From the IMG/VR virus record IMGVR_UViG_3300035661_002932, positions 1-22,042 of that record: 22,042 nucleotides of DNA, one strand, 5' to 3'. This DNA is from a virus. The notes beneath the pieces are model-generated. The model ran no database searches, had not been told where the DNA came from, and saw nothing but the letters and a program-made list of their open reading frames with translations. Below are positions 7,207 through 14,047 of the stretch, piece by piece. Every line of letters starts with the position of its first letter. Position 1 is the first letter of the stretch. Made by a program: the position numbers and the translations under genes.

Positions 7207-8524
7207 CGCTGAACTCCACGAGGGTACGAATGTCTGCTTGGCTGGTACGGTACACGATCATCTCATTGTTCATCACACCAGATTGACCACCGACAGCATA
7301 GCAGCTGTCATAGCCAGCAGGGATATTGCTCAACGGGCGATTTGGTGTATAATAGTTGCCCATTGCAACTTGAGCCAAGAACATAAAGCAGTTGTTGTCA
7401 CGAGCACCGCCATCCCAGTAACCATAAGCGTAGTTGAGGGATTTGGTGGACTGATCAGAGAAGTACAAGCCGTCACCAAACATTCGACCGGTGATTGCAA
7501 TGGAGCCGCCGCTCTTCGGAATGATCAGCTTGTTCTTGAGGATAGACAGCACATTGTGAGTACGAGTGCCGTGCCACAGCTCCCAAACATTGGGCAGCTT
7601 TGCACCATCGTTGTCAAACTCCTGACGCATGGATGGGATATGCACCGTGTAGGCACGTACTGGCTTCAAGCGATGGGAGGTATGCATCGTGTTGCGGCCC
7701 TTTTCATAGAAGGCTACAATACGCTTGAACTCAGCAGAGCTCGGATCAATGACTGACAGCTCAACTTCAAAGACCTTGTCATCAACCTTTTTGCCAGCTG
7801 CCTTAGCTGCGGCTTTCTCAGTGTCCTTGACACGTTGTTCAGCCAAGCTAATCGAAGATTCCAGCTGATCCAACAGCTGAGACTGACGTTGCAGTGCTGC
7901 GTCATTGGAGATGAATGTACGATGCCAGCCACGATGTCCAACTTTTTGTGGCACGAGCATCAGGTAGTCATTCAGCTTGCTCTTGAAGTCCGACGTGTCA
8001 AAGGCTTGCTTCTGCACCGGTTCAACGAAACCCTTGAGCAGAGCACGAGCCTGGTCAATGTTGCCTTGCGTAATGATGCCGATGGGAGTGGTGACCAGGC
8101 CAGTGGTTAGGTCAATGTCCAGCTGCCCGCCTGAAGCAACGTGCAGCTCATGGCGGTTTGCTTCAGCAAGACGATGCACAAGCTTCTCCAGTACGGTGTC
8201 ACCTTTAGCAATGTCACGAACTGCAGTAGCCTTGACATTTTGCACCTTGGCAGAAGGACCAGACGGGCCGGTGGGGACAGCAACAACTTCAATCTCGCGG
8301 TACTCACCTTCAGCACGGCCAGGCTTAGTCTTTTCGCGAATTTTGGAGTCGAGCTTGGAGCGGGTGATTGCTTTTCGAGGTTCGGTGGTGCAGGTAGCAC
8401 CAATACGACCGTACTTGATAACGACAGTCATATCCTCGTAAAGGGCATACTCCCAAAACTTATTGTTGTTATTGTCTGCATTGGCACAGACAAACTTGCG
8501 ATGCTCAATTACCTTATCAGACAT
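7199..8524 (-). CDS. PARP-like ADP-ribosyltransferase with WGR and helical domains
   Basis: A 441-aa protein with the domain order of the catalytic half of eukaryotic PARP1. Residues 1-80 are a WGR domain (NKFWEYALYEDM, then KYGRIGATC; the canonical WGR triplet reads YGR here). Residues about 110-300 resemble the PARP helical domain: TPIGIITQGNIDQARALL, LMLVPQKVG and LLDQLESSISL. Residues 300-441 are the catalytic ART fold with the full H-Y-E triad: His318 in LWHGTR, Tyr354 in FGDGLYFSD and Glu421 in NNEMIVY. The Glu is the residue needed for poly-ADP-ribose chains in PARP1. It would use NAD+ to modify proteins or nucleic acids; WGR domains usually sense DNA breaks. It is unlike the T4 Alt/ModA/ModB transferases. 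A T4-late-like promoter lies 59 nt upstream, and a Nudix gene overlaps its end. Confidence 0.95.
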   Translation of the reverse strand: MSDKVIEHRKFVCANADNNNNKFWEYALYEDMTVVIKYGRIGATCTTEPRKAITRSKLDSKIREKTKPGRAEGEYREIEVVAVPTGPSGPSAKVQNVKATAVRDIAKGDTVLEKLVHRLAEANRHELHVASGGQLDIDLTTGLVTTPIGIITQGNIDQARALLKGFVEPVQKQAFDTSDFKSKLNDYLMLVPQKVGHRGWHRTFISNDAALQRQSQLLDQLESSISLAEQRVKDTEKAAAKAAGKKVDDKVFEVELSVIDPSSAEFKRIVAFYEKGRNTMHTSHRLKPVRAYTVHIPSMRQEFDNDGAKLPNVWELWHGTRTHNVLSILKNKLIIPKSGGSIAITGRMFGDGLYFSDQSTKSLNYAYGYWDGGARDNNCFMFLAQVAMGNYYTPNRPLSNIPAGYDSCYAVGGQSGVMNNEMIVYRTSQADIRTLVEFSGD

Positions 8525-8582
8525 GATTCCTCTTAACCTTATGAACGCTTAACATTATGAAGTGCAGTGTTTGCTGCAGAGA

Positions 8583-8590
8583 TATTTATA
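8583..8590 (-). promoter_or_regulatory. T4-late-like promoter TATAAATA for the PARP operon
   Basis: A perfect eight-base match to the T4 late consensus in the intergenic gap, on the right strand, leaving a leader of about 50 nt before the PARP ATG at 8524. Confidence 0.65.
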
Positions 8591-8624
8591 GCCGCTCAAT
8601 CGAATGTATCATCATGAACAGCTT

Positions 8625-8843
8625 TTACTCCTTCAGCTTACGGTCCAGCTCAAGCAACTCCATATTGTGTAGGTAGGTAATGTGCTCGGCTACTGCCTGT
8701 CCAACATTGAAGCAAATGTTTTTACGGACATGCAATGTCTGTGAACCTGCATTACCTTGTTCAACCTTCAGCTTGTGATCTGCACACTCGGTATAGACAG
8801 AACCGTCAATAGCTACCCAACGTTCATTAAGCAGGGAGGACAT
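8625..8843 (-). CDS. Small hypothetical protein, 72 aa
   Basis: Begins MSSLLNERWVAIDGSVYTE and ends in a charged helix-like tail. GGAG lies 9 nt before the ATG. No family is recognised and there is no membrane segment. It lies 100 bases upstream of the PARP gene, with the late-promoter box in between, so it may or may not be co-transcribed with it. Confidence 0.72.
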   Translation of the reverse strand: MSSLLNERWVAIDGSVYTECADHKLKVEQGNAGSQTLHVRKNICFNVGQAVAEHITYLHNMELLELDRKLKE

Positions 8844-8882
8844 TACTTAATTCTCCAGAACCAGCAGAAGACCTACTTTTGA

Positions 8883-8945
8883 TCATATCTCAGATATAAG
8901 GACGATGATAAAAACCACCATAACAAAGATAAAAAAATAATACAT
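8883..8945 (-). CDS. Possible tiny membrane peptide, 20 aa
   Basis: The reading frame MYYFFIFVMVVFIIVLISEI is almost wholly hydrophobic, as a single membrane span. It has an AGGAG 5 nt before the ATG, which is ideal spacing. It conflicts with the frame-corrected reading of the broken gene covering this stretch, and a run of T coding for Phe can look membrane-like by chance. Confidence 0.3.
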   Translation of the reverse strand: MYYFFIFVMVVFIIVLISEI

Positions 8946-9284
8946 TGCTTACTCCTTCTTCGTAATAACCGTGCTTCGGAATTGTTTTACAGAAAAGCTG
9001 ACCGTACAAGCCTTCATCACGGTCAACAGCACAGATGTGATCAACATATACTTCATCCACTTCTTGCCTTTGATGGCCGTTGACTTAGCAGTCATTGCTC
9101 CTTGTTTTTGCAAAGCCAGCTTACGCAGGTCAAGTGGGTGAACTGCTTCTTGTTAATCGAATATGTAGCACGAGTGTGTTCAGGTACGTGCCGTCAGGAT
9201 GTTTGTTGAATCGGATGACACGGTCAGCAATTCCGTAGCCATTGTCATCCGACTCAACATCAAACTTGATGATGTTTCGCTCAT
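8890..9284 (-). pseudogene. Frameshifted small gene after the RNA ligase
   Basis: A strong GGAGG precedes the ATG at 9284, but that frame stops after 34 Ser/Thr-rich codons. Protein-like sequence continues in other frames in a chain: MSE, then NIIKFDVESDDNGYG and HPDGTYLNT, then RATYSINKKQF, then DLRKLALQKQGAM, then VDEVYVDHICAVDRDEG and CKTIPKHGYYEE. Each of the four switches is a move of minus one, meaning one missing base, and each falls beside a base that may have been doubled (near 9276, 9177, 9144 and 9060). Joined, they give roughly 110-130 aa with no recognised family. The end at 8890 is uncertain. Either the gene is decaying or the assembly has local single-base gaps. Confidence 0.5.
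8949..9095 (-). CDS. Possible 48-aa membrane ORF (alternative reading)
   Basis: MTAKSTAIKGKKWMKYM followed by a hydrophobic stretch LITSVLLTVMKACTV, ending TKKE. AAGGAG lies just upstream but only 2 nt from the ATG. The first 13 residues coincide with a segment of the frame-corrected broken gene, and the hydrophobic part looks like an out-of-frame product, so this is the weaker interpretation. Confidence 0.2.
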   Translation of the reverse strand: MTAKSTAIKGKKWMKYMLITSVLLTVMKACTVSFSVKQFRSTVITKKE

Positions 9285-9285
9285 G

Positions 9286-10479
9286 TTAATCAGCCTCCGC
9301 AACCGAATCAACCATCTGCAGCTGACGCAGGTCGAAACGATCATTCAAGTAGTTGCGTTCAAAGAACTCGGTGAAGTTCGGTTCACTACCGCTGTAGACC
9401 TGCATGATTAGGCCAAACAACGGGTGCTTTGCACCAGCCGGACCCAGCTTCATGGCAACAGCCTTACGCTCCATACCCTTATGCTCTTCAGCAACAGTCT
9501 TGACCTCATGGATCAAAGCATCCAGCTGACGAACAACTTCAGTTTCAATGCTGAGAATTTCCGTGATGTCCAAGCCGTCGCCCACCAGCTTAGCCTTCAA
9601 GTCATCCAACGTTTCATCCAGCACCATGCGAGCAACATCACGCACACGCAGGAAGGTCATGGCATGATGGCGGTCCATGTACCACTTGGTCTTCAGCTTG
9701 TACATTTGACCGTCTGCGGTCTGGAATACCCAACCTTCAATGCCTTCAGTTTCTTGTTGCAGCTTCATGAAGAAGTCGGCTTTGTCTTCAGCTTCAGCCA
9801 AGCCGTTCAACAGGTCATGCTGACTTTCAACCAGCGGGACCTTGAAGTCATCGCACAGCTTACGCAACATGTCTTCAGAATAGTAGTTGCCGGTCACATT
9901 GTCACGGACATGAAGCAGCTTCAGCTCGTGTTCCGGATATGCAACCACAATGCGTGCATTCGGCGAGGTGAACTCGTAGATGGCGGTTGCATTAAGCTTC
10001 GTTACATGGTCACACAAATCAATGATGTTTTGCTTGCCCTTCAAGAAGGAGCGCGCCAGGTTGCATACATCGGACTCAAAGCTCTTCTTGGATTTGATGT
10101 CAAAGTCAGCCTTGCCGAAGATTGTCGAGAACGGAGACTTATGAGCCCCCACACGGACGGTGTGGATCATGGAGCCGTCACGCTTCAGCATGATGCGAGT
10201 GATGTTATCCCACGGGATGTTATGCACCAACGTTTCTTCACGTTCGTTCACATTGAAGAACTTGTGCAGCGGGCGGCCGACAACCTCACCGTTGGAGTTG
10301 AACACAATACCACGGCACTCTTGGGACCACTTATCATCGAAGGTGCCTGCGCTGGAGACCATATAGCAAGCAACGGTAAAACCGTTACGCTCGCTGAAGC
10401 GAATTTCCTCTTTGTGGGAAACACGTGACTGCAGATCATCGATCTTCTTAATCAGCGGGAAGGTGACCTGGTTATCCAT
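9286..10479 (-). CDS. rnlA: T4 RnlA-type RNA ligase
   Basis: Joins 5'-phosphate and 3'-hydroxyl RNA ends using ATP through a ligase-AMP intermediate. Nucleotidyltransferase motif I is LKRDGS with the adenylated Lys99; ECRGIVF lies upstream as in T4 RnlA; motif IIIa-like AIYEFTSPNARIVVAY, motif IV EGWVF and motif V YKLKTKWY follow in order. The C-terminal part has HPLFGLIMQVYSG, close to the HLFGIIMSLYQG of T4 RnlA, and supports the Rnl1 subfamily. The 397-aa length is close to the T4 enzyme. GAGG lies 7 nt before the ATG and an early-type promoter is upstream. In T4 this enzyme repairs tRNA cut by host anticodon nucleases together with Pnkp; a PNK-like kinase is encoded at 19559-20101. Confidence 0.96.
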   Translation of the reverse strand: MDNQVTFPLIKKIDDLQSRVSHKEEIRFSERNGFTVACYMVSSAGTFDDKWSQECRGIVFNSNGEVVGRPLHKFFNVNEREETLVHNIPWDNITRIMLKRDGSMIHTVRVGAHKSPFSTIFGKADFDIKSKKSFESDVCNLARSFLKGKQNIIDLCDHVTKLNATAIYEFTSPNARIVVAYPEHELKLLHVRDNVTGNYYSEDMLRKLCDDFKVPLVESQHDLLNGLAEAEDKADFFMKLQQETEGIEGWVFQTADGQMYKLKTKWYMDRHHAMTFLRVRDVARMVLDETLDDLKAKLVGDGLDITEILSIETEVVRQLDALIHEVKTVAEEHKGMERKAVAMKLGPAGAKHPLFGLIMQVYSGSEPNFTEFFERNYLNDRFDLRQLQMVDSVAEAD

Positions 10480-10515
10480 GCTTTAGCCTCATATGAAGGT
10501 TGTTGTGATGGAATG

Positions 10516-10545
10516 ATTGTACAACAACTGTCCATGAGTTGTAAA
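10516..10545 (-). promoter_or_regulatory. Early sigma70-like promoter for the RNA ligase
   Basis: TTTACA (10545-10540), an 18-bp spacer and TACAAT (10521-10516), 37 bases before the RNA ligase ATG. It shares both hexamers with promoters at four other genes in this window. The -35 starts directly beside the terminator of the upstream operon. Confidence 0.7.
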
Positions 10546-10548
10546 CAT

Positions 10549-10585
10549 GAAAATGCCACCATGACATACATCAAGGTGGCATTTT
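10549..10585 (-). terminator. Rho-independent terminator of the topoisomerase-small-subunit operon
   Basis: An 11-bp perfect stem AAAATGCCACC/GGTGGCATTTT (10550-10560 with 10575-10585) with a 14-nt loop follows the stop of the 92-aa gene by 14 bases. The T run on the minus strand comes from the lower stem. Confidence 0.88.
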
Positions 10586-10598
10586 TACACAAAACGAT

Positions 10599-10877
10599 TT
10601 ATTGCTGTTTTGCTGCGATCAGCACATCAAACTTTGCAATTAGCTCTTTGAGCTGATCTACATTACGGCTGTCAATGACAGTGCAATCAAAGTGCCCGTA
10701 TTTGCATTTGTAACCAAAGACATACTTGATTGCATGCCATGCTCGCTTGTACCAAGGTTGCCAATGATTAAGAAAAACCGAAATGTAAATCTCTTCAGCC
10801 TCAGCATTCAACGTAAAGCGCAACAAATGCTCATCAGCAAAGCAACCGCACTCTACATAATGATTACCGTCGAGCAT
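10599..10877 (-). CDS. Conserved-looking small phage protein, 92 aa
   Basis: From the ATG at 10877 the protein begins MLDGNHYVECGCFADEHLLRF and contains NHWQPWYKRAWHAIKYVFG and KYGHFD. This layout (CxC near the N-terminus, a W-rich basic helix, then KYGHF) is familiar to me from small uncharacterised proteins in many large phages, but no function is known to me. The cysteines could bind metal. The longer open frame to 10979 was rejected because it overlaps 115 bases of the TraR gene. The start overlaps the TraR stop by 14 bases. It is the last gene of its operon, before a strong terminator. Confidence 0.8.
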   Translation of the reverse strand: MLDGNHYVECGCFADEHLLRFTLNAEAEEIYISVFLNHWQPWYKRAWHAIKYVFGYKCKYGHFDCTVIDSRNVDQLKELIAKFDVLIAAKQQ

Positions 10878-11112
10878 TACGTTGCTTTTGCTCTTGCAAT
10901 AAAGTCTCGCAATCAATACAACGAACCGCACTTGGAACTGCAGCTTTACGTGCAGCACCGATATCTTCACCGCAATCAATGCATGTAGTTACGAGCGAGA
11001 CTTTATCAAGCTGAGCACGTACACTTTCCAGTGTCTTGTCAACAAGGCGTTGTTGGATGAAGAACGGTTCATCGTCTTCTGTAATAGTAGTTTCTTGAAT
11101 GTTGTTTGTCAT
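10864..11112 (-). CDS. TraR/DksA-family C4 zinc-finger protein
   Basis: An 82-aa protein with the TraR/DksA zinc finger: Cys44 and Cys47 in CIDCGEDI, then AARKAAVPSAVRCIDC with Cys65 and Cys68. The R-x-x-x-x-P-x-A spacing is typical of the family. TraR and DksA bind the RNA polymerase secondary channel and mimic or enhance ppGpp control. An N-terminal helix of about 40 aa, as in TraR, precedes the finger. I infer that it modulates host transcription during infection. The ATG overlaps the nuclease stop (TAATG). Confidence 0.92.
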   Translation of the reverse strand: MTNNIQETTITEDDEPFFIQQRLVDKTLESVRAQLDKVSLVTTCIDCGEDIGAARKAAVPSAVRCIDCETLLQEQKQRNARR

Positions 11113-11870
11113 TATTGTAACGCTTGTCCGATAGTCTTCTTAAAACCATCCTGGTTCGAAGTTAGGTTCGGTGTGAAGTTAATGCCGGTAACACGTTCAA
11201 CTTCAACAACAGGTACCGCATATTGCTTGTACATAGCCCCCTTGACGTTGGTGTTCGGCACAATGTATCCAATTGCAAGGCCGTCATTCTTGTCAATGAT
11301 CACCTTGAAAGTATGGGAAGGAACTGCAACACCAGCACCGATAGTCTTGATAGGACGGTCAGCAAAGATGGGACCAGTAAAAACATATACACCGTTCTTT
11401 GAGATTGCAAGCTTACGTGCATGCTCTTCAATCTCACGCCACACACCGCGGTTTAGAATTGGGTCTTGCGGGACCATGTTTGACATGTAAAAACTTTGCA
11501 ACATTGCAGCAGAGTCTTTACGCATATCTTCAACCGGTGCCATATGACCTTTATCATACCCAGAGCCAACATAATCACCTGGTACTGCACGAGCTGTAGC
11601 CTGTAGATCAGGGTCAGCCTTGAACTTGTCAATACGCGGGTTAACACCGCTGATGTTTTCAGGCAGCAAAAGCTCAACCGAGTACACAGGCACTTTCAGT
11701 TGATCATCATGCAAGGTATAGAACGCAATACGACACAGCTGTGTCGTATGTGCATGACCCGTGACCGTAGGATACCCGTAAGGCATGAACTGGTCACAAT
11801 GAGGTGCTGGTTCATTGCCGAAGGCGGCCAATGATGCTACAAGGCCGAAAATTGCTAACCACTTCTTCAT
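11112..11870 (-). CDS. Secreted DNA/RNA non-specific endonuclease (NUC1 family)
   Basis: From the ATG at 11870 the protein is 252 aa and starts with an apparent signal peptide, MKKWLAIFGLVASLAAFG, then NEPAPH. The nuclease core has DKGHM at residues 106-110 (DRGH in the Serratia nuclease, with the general-base His109), SFYMSNMVPQ with Asn131, and LNRGVWREIE with Asn140 and Glu146, the usual metal-site region. GAGGA lies 5 nt upstream, and the previous gene's stop is one base away. A longer frame to 11915 only adds non-signal residues overlapping the dNMP kinase. Export implies action in the periplasm or outside the cell, for example against incoming DNA of competing phages or for nucleotide scavenging; that role is inferred. 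Confidence 0.94.
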   Translation of the reverse strand: MKKWLAIFGLVASLAAFGNEPAPHCDQFMPYGYPTVTGHAHTTQLCRIAFYTLHDDQLKVPVYSVELLLPENISGVNPRIDKFKADPDLQATARAVPGDYVGSGYDKGHMAPVEDMRKDSAAMLQSFYMSNMVPQDPILNRGVWREIEEHARKLAISKNGVYVFTGPIFADRPIKTIGAGVAVPSHTFKVIIDKNDGLAIGYIVPNTNVKGAMYKQYAVPVVEVERVTGINFTPNLTSNQDGFKKTIGQALQ

Positions 11871-11871
11871 A

Positions 11872-12444
11872 TTATTCCTCGAATGAGCCTTTGATTTTCC
11901 CATATAGGTCATCAAGGCCTAAAGACTTGTCATTACAGATCACTACATCCGTGTCAGCATGCGTGATGCCCAACTCGGATTCATGATTGTATCTATCATC
12001 CTTGATCAAATTAGGCACAGTCAAGTAGATGAGCTTTGCACCAGGCAAGCTGCGAAGCCATTCAGCTTCATTCTCAAACCGGACATCAGTGATGATAGTG
12101 CAGAAACCGGCTTCTTGGTTTGCAAGATGCTCCATCTCAGCACGTTTGATCCACACATCCTTCCGCATCATGTTACGGCCGTACTCTGTGCCGAGCAGTT
12201 GCATGGCCTTACGCGGAGTAAAGCCCCAGAAAGGATCAACCTCTTCCTTAAGCTTACGATCTTCAAGCTGAAGGTCTGTAAAACCGAACATCACCTTGCA
12301 AGCTTCCTTCAACGGCTTAGCAAAAGCATAACGCCGGTACTTACGAGGGAAGAGTGTTTGAATGTAGTTTGCTACGGTATCTTTACCGCCGTTCAGCGGG
12401 CCATGAATGCCGATGATTGTGGCACTCTTTAGAGAAATTGACAT
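11872..12444 (-). CDS. Deoxynucleoside monophosphate kinase, T4 gp1-like
   Basis: Phosphorylates dNMPs to dNDPs for phage DNA synthesis. The Walker A-like loop is GPLNGGKDTVA (residues 15-25), with Lys21. Further family features are FWGFTPRKAMQLLGTEYGR, IITDVRFENEAEWL and HESELG near the C-terminus, in the order seen in T4 gene 1 protein. The length (190 aa) is a little shorter than the T4 enzyme. The ATG overlaps the small membrane protein gene by 16 bases with no clear Shine-Dalgarno, so coupling is likely. It works in the same pathway as thymidylate synthase at 3961-4836. Confidence 0.93.
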   Translation of the reverse strand: MSISLKSATIIGIHGPLNGGKDTVANYIQTLFPRKYRRYAFAKPLKEACKVMFGFTDLQLEDRKLKEEVDPFWGFTPRKAMQLLGTEYGRNMMRKDVWIKRAEMEHLANQEAGFCTIITDVRFENEAEWLRSLPGAKLIYLTVPNLIKDDRYNHESELGITHADTDVVICNDKSLGLDDLYGKIKGSFEE

Positions 12445-12653
12445 ATAGCTATGATGATTTTCTTTCCAATGTTGTACAATGCAGCAGTTGACTCATACAT
12501 ACCGATGAACAAGTACCACATTGTAAGCCCAGTGAAAGCAATCTTCGAAAGCAAAGATTGATAGTCACTTGGATAAGATCGAATGGGCATCCACAGATGA
12601 ATACCCACTACGGCCGTTACTAACAGTGCATTGACAATGTCAAAGATGTTCAA
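12429..12653 (-). CDS. Small membrane protein, 74 aa, TTG start
   Basis: Two hydrophobic segments are visible, roughly residues 7-24 (VNALLVTAVVGIHLWM) and 37-68 (FTGLTMWYLFIGMYE and IIIAICQFL), with a polar stretch between. The TTG start at 12653 is supported by AAGGA 8 nt upstream and by a four-base overlap with the topoisomerase stop (TTGA). No family is recognised. An inner-membrane location is inferred from composition; it could be a superinfection-exclusion or holin-like protein, but nothing specific shows it. Confidence 0.78.
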   Translation of the reverse strand: MNIFDIVNALLVTAVVGIHLWMPIRSYPSDYQSLLSKIAFTGLTMWYLFIGMYESTAALYNIGKKIIIAICQFL

Positions 12654-14005
12654 ACTGCAAGGTCCTTAGACAGATCCAACTCTTCAAGGTCTTTCACATA
12701 CAATGCTTCAGCCGTGGTGGCCTCATAGTATGCAATTTCATTTTTCACAGCTTCAACTTCAGCTAACAGCTTATCGATCTGATCCTTGGTAAGATTGTAG
12801 ATACGAATCTCAAGGAGCTTATCAATATGCTTAAAGCCGTTGTTGATCAACAGCTCTTCCAGCTGAGCTTTAGTCAGCTTTGAGAACTCTTGGCTACGTT
12901 CGAGGTACATGTTGATAAAGTGAACCTTCTCCTGCAACAGCTCGAGGTCCTTTGTTAGTGCTTCGATCATGCGAAGACGACGAACTTCATACAGCTTGAC
13001 ACGTTCCTCAATGAACGCGTCACACAGCTCCTCTGGAGAGGAGAAGCATTTCAGCTTCCCATTCGGAAGCCATACCGTGAGGTTTTCAGACTCACGTGAG
13101 GTCAGCTTCAGCTTTTGCATGAGGACATCCTCATCCTCATAACCAGTAGTACGAGGCACGGTCAACTCAAACTCAAACTTCTTCGAGGTGGAACGGTTCT
13201 CGTAGTCCTTAATATAGGACAGGTCAATTAGCTTCAGCAGCACTTCCTTGTAGTCATCTTGATAGGTACCGATAGGCAGCTCAGAGACTAGCAGAGTGGT
13301 GGAGTTAACCTTCTCAACCTTGCCTTTGATCAACACTTGGCCAGAAGCAAGGCGCTCAACAGTACCAGTGAAGCCACGATACCAAGGCACGAGCTTGATG
13401 TTAGTGGTCTTACCCTTGAGCTTGTTAAGGATGTACTTCTTCAGGTCATTTGGGTTGTACGGTAGGATCTTTGTAGCAAAGCCTGTACCCATACCGGCCA
13501 CACCGTTGATCAATACATTCGGCAGGATTGGTATGTAGAACTTCGGCTCAATCTCCTCACCATCTTCCTCAAGGTGCTCAAGGATCAAGTCATCCTCACG
13601 CTTGAAGATTTTACGAAAAGCCGGTGTCATCTTCGTGAAGATGTAGCGGGAAGCCGCATTAGTAGGAGACAAGCGGGAGCCGAATTGTCCGAGCGGCTCA
13701 AGGTAGTTTAGGTTATTTGCTCCAGCAAAGTCCTGTGCCAACCCCACGATGGTGGCTTCAAGTGAAGCCTCACCATGGTGGTATGCCGCAACCATCGAGA
13801 CCGCAGCAGCTAGCTGAGAAACCTTGATGCCGGTCTCAGGAATGCTACCAGCACGTCGAAGCGTACCGTAGATGGCTTTGCGTTGAGACGGCTTGAAGCC
13901 ATCCATCAGCGAAGGGATTGCACGTTGGTTTGCATAGACCGAGTACTCACGTACCGGGCCATCAAACAGCTGCTTAACGGGAATTACACGTTTTTGCGTA
14001 GTCAT
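12650..14005 (-). CDS. 52: DNA topoisomerase II medium subunit, T4 gp52-like
   Basis: The breakage-reunion (GyrA/ParC-type) subunit, 451 aa, close to the T4 gp52 length. Seen near the N-terminus: NQRAIPSLMDGFKPSQRKAI, then YHHGEASLEATIVGLAQDF, GQFGSRLSPTNAASRYIF with the catalytic Tyr121 after Arg120, and LPNVLINGVAGMGTGF. It would cut both DNA strands and form the 5'-phosphotyrosine link in complex with the ATPase subunit encoded just upstream. There is no Shine-Dalgarno, and the -10 box of its promoter ends only 7 nt before the ATG, so the mRNA may be leaderless. The C-terminal gyrase-like wrapping domain is absent, as in T4. Confidence 0.96.
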   Translation of the reverse strand: MTTQKRVIPVKQLFDGPVREYSVYANQRAIPSLMDGFKPSQRKAIYGTLRRAGSIPETGIKVSQLAAAVSMVAAYHHGEASLEATIVGLAQDFAGANNLNYLEPLGQFGSRLSPTNAASRYIFTKMTPAFRKIFKREDDLILEHLEEDGEEIEPKFYIPILPNVLINGVAGMGTGFATKILPYNPNDLKKYILNKLKGKTTNIKLVPWYRGFTGTVERLASGQVLIKGKVEKVNSTTLLVSELPIGTYQDDYKEVLLKLIDLSYIKDYENRSTSKKFEFELTVPRTTGYEDEDVLMQKLKLTSRESENLTVWLPNGKLKCFSSPEELCDAFIEERVKLYEVRRLRMIEALTKDLELLQEKVHFINMYLERSQEFSKLTKAQLEELLINNGFKHIDKLLEIRIYNLTKDQIDKLLAEVEAVKNEIAYYEATTAEALYVKDLEELDLSKDLAV

Positions 14006-14012
14006 GATTATG

Positions 14013-14041
14013 ATTGTACCTTATCTGAGTTGGTTTGTAAA
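14013..14041 (-). promoter_or_regulatory. Early sigma70-like promoter for the gp52-like gene
   Basis: TTTACA (14041-14036), a 17-bp spacer and TACAAT (14018-14013). The ATG is 7 nt after the -10 box, so the transcript would begin at or next to the start codon. Confidence 0.72.
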
Positions 14042-14047
14042 CGGTCT

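Noticed and set aside
9424-10428. 334-codon plus-strand open frame
   Set aside because: It is antisense to the RNA ligase, whose motifs are unmistakable, and its composition shows no family features.
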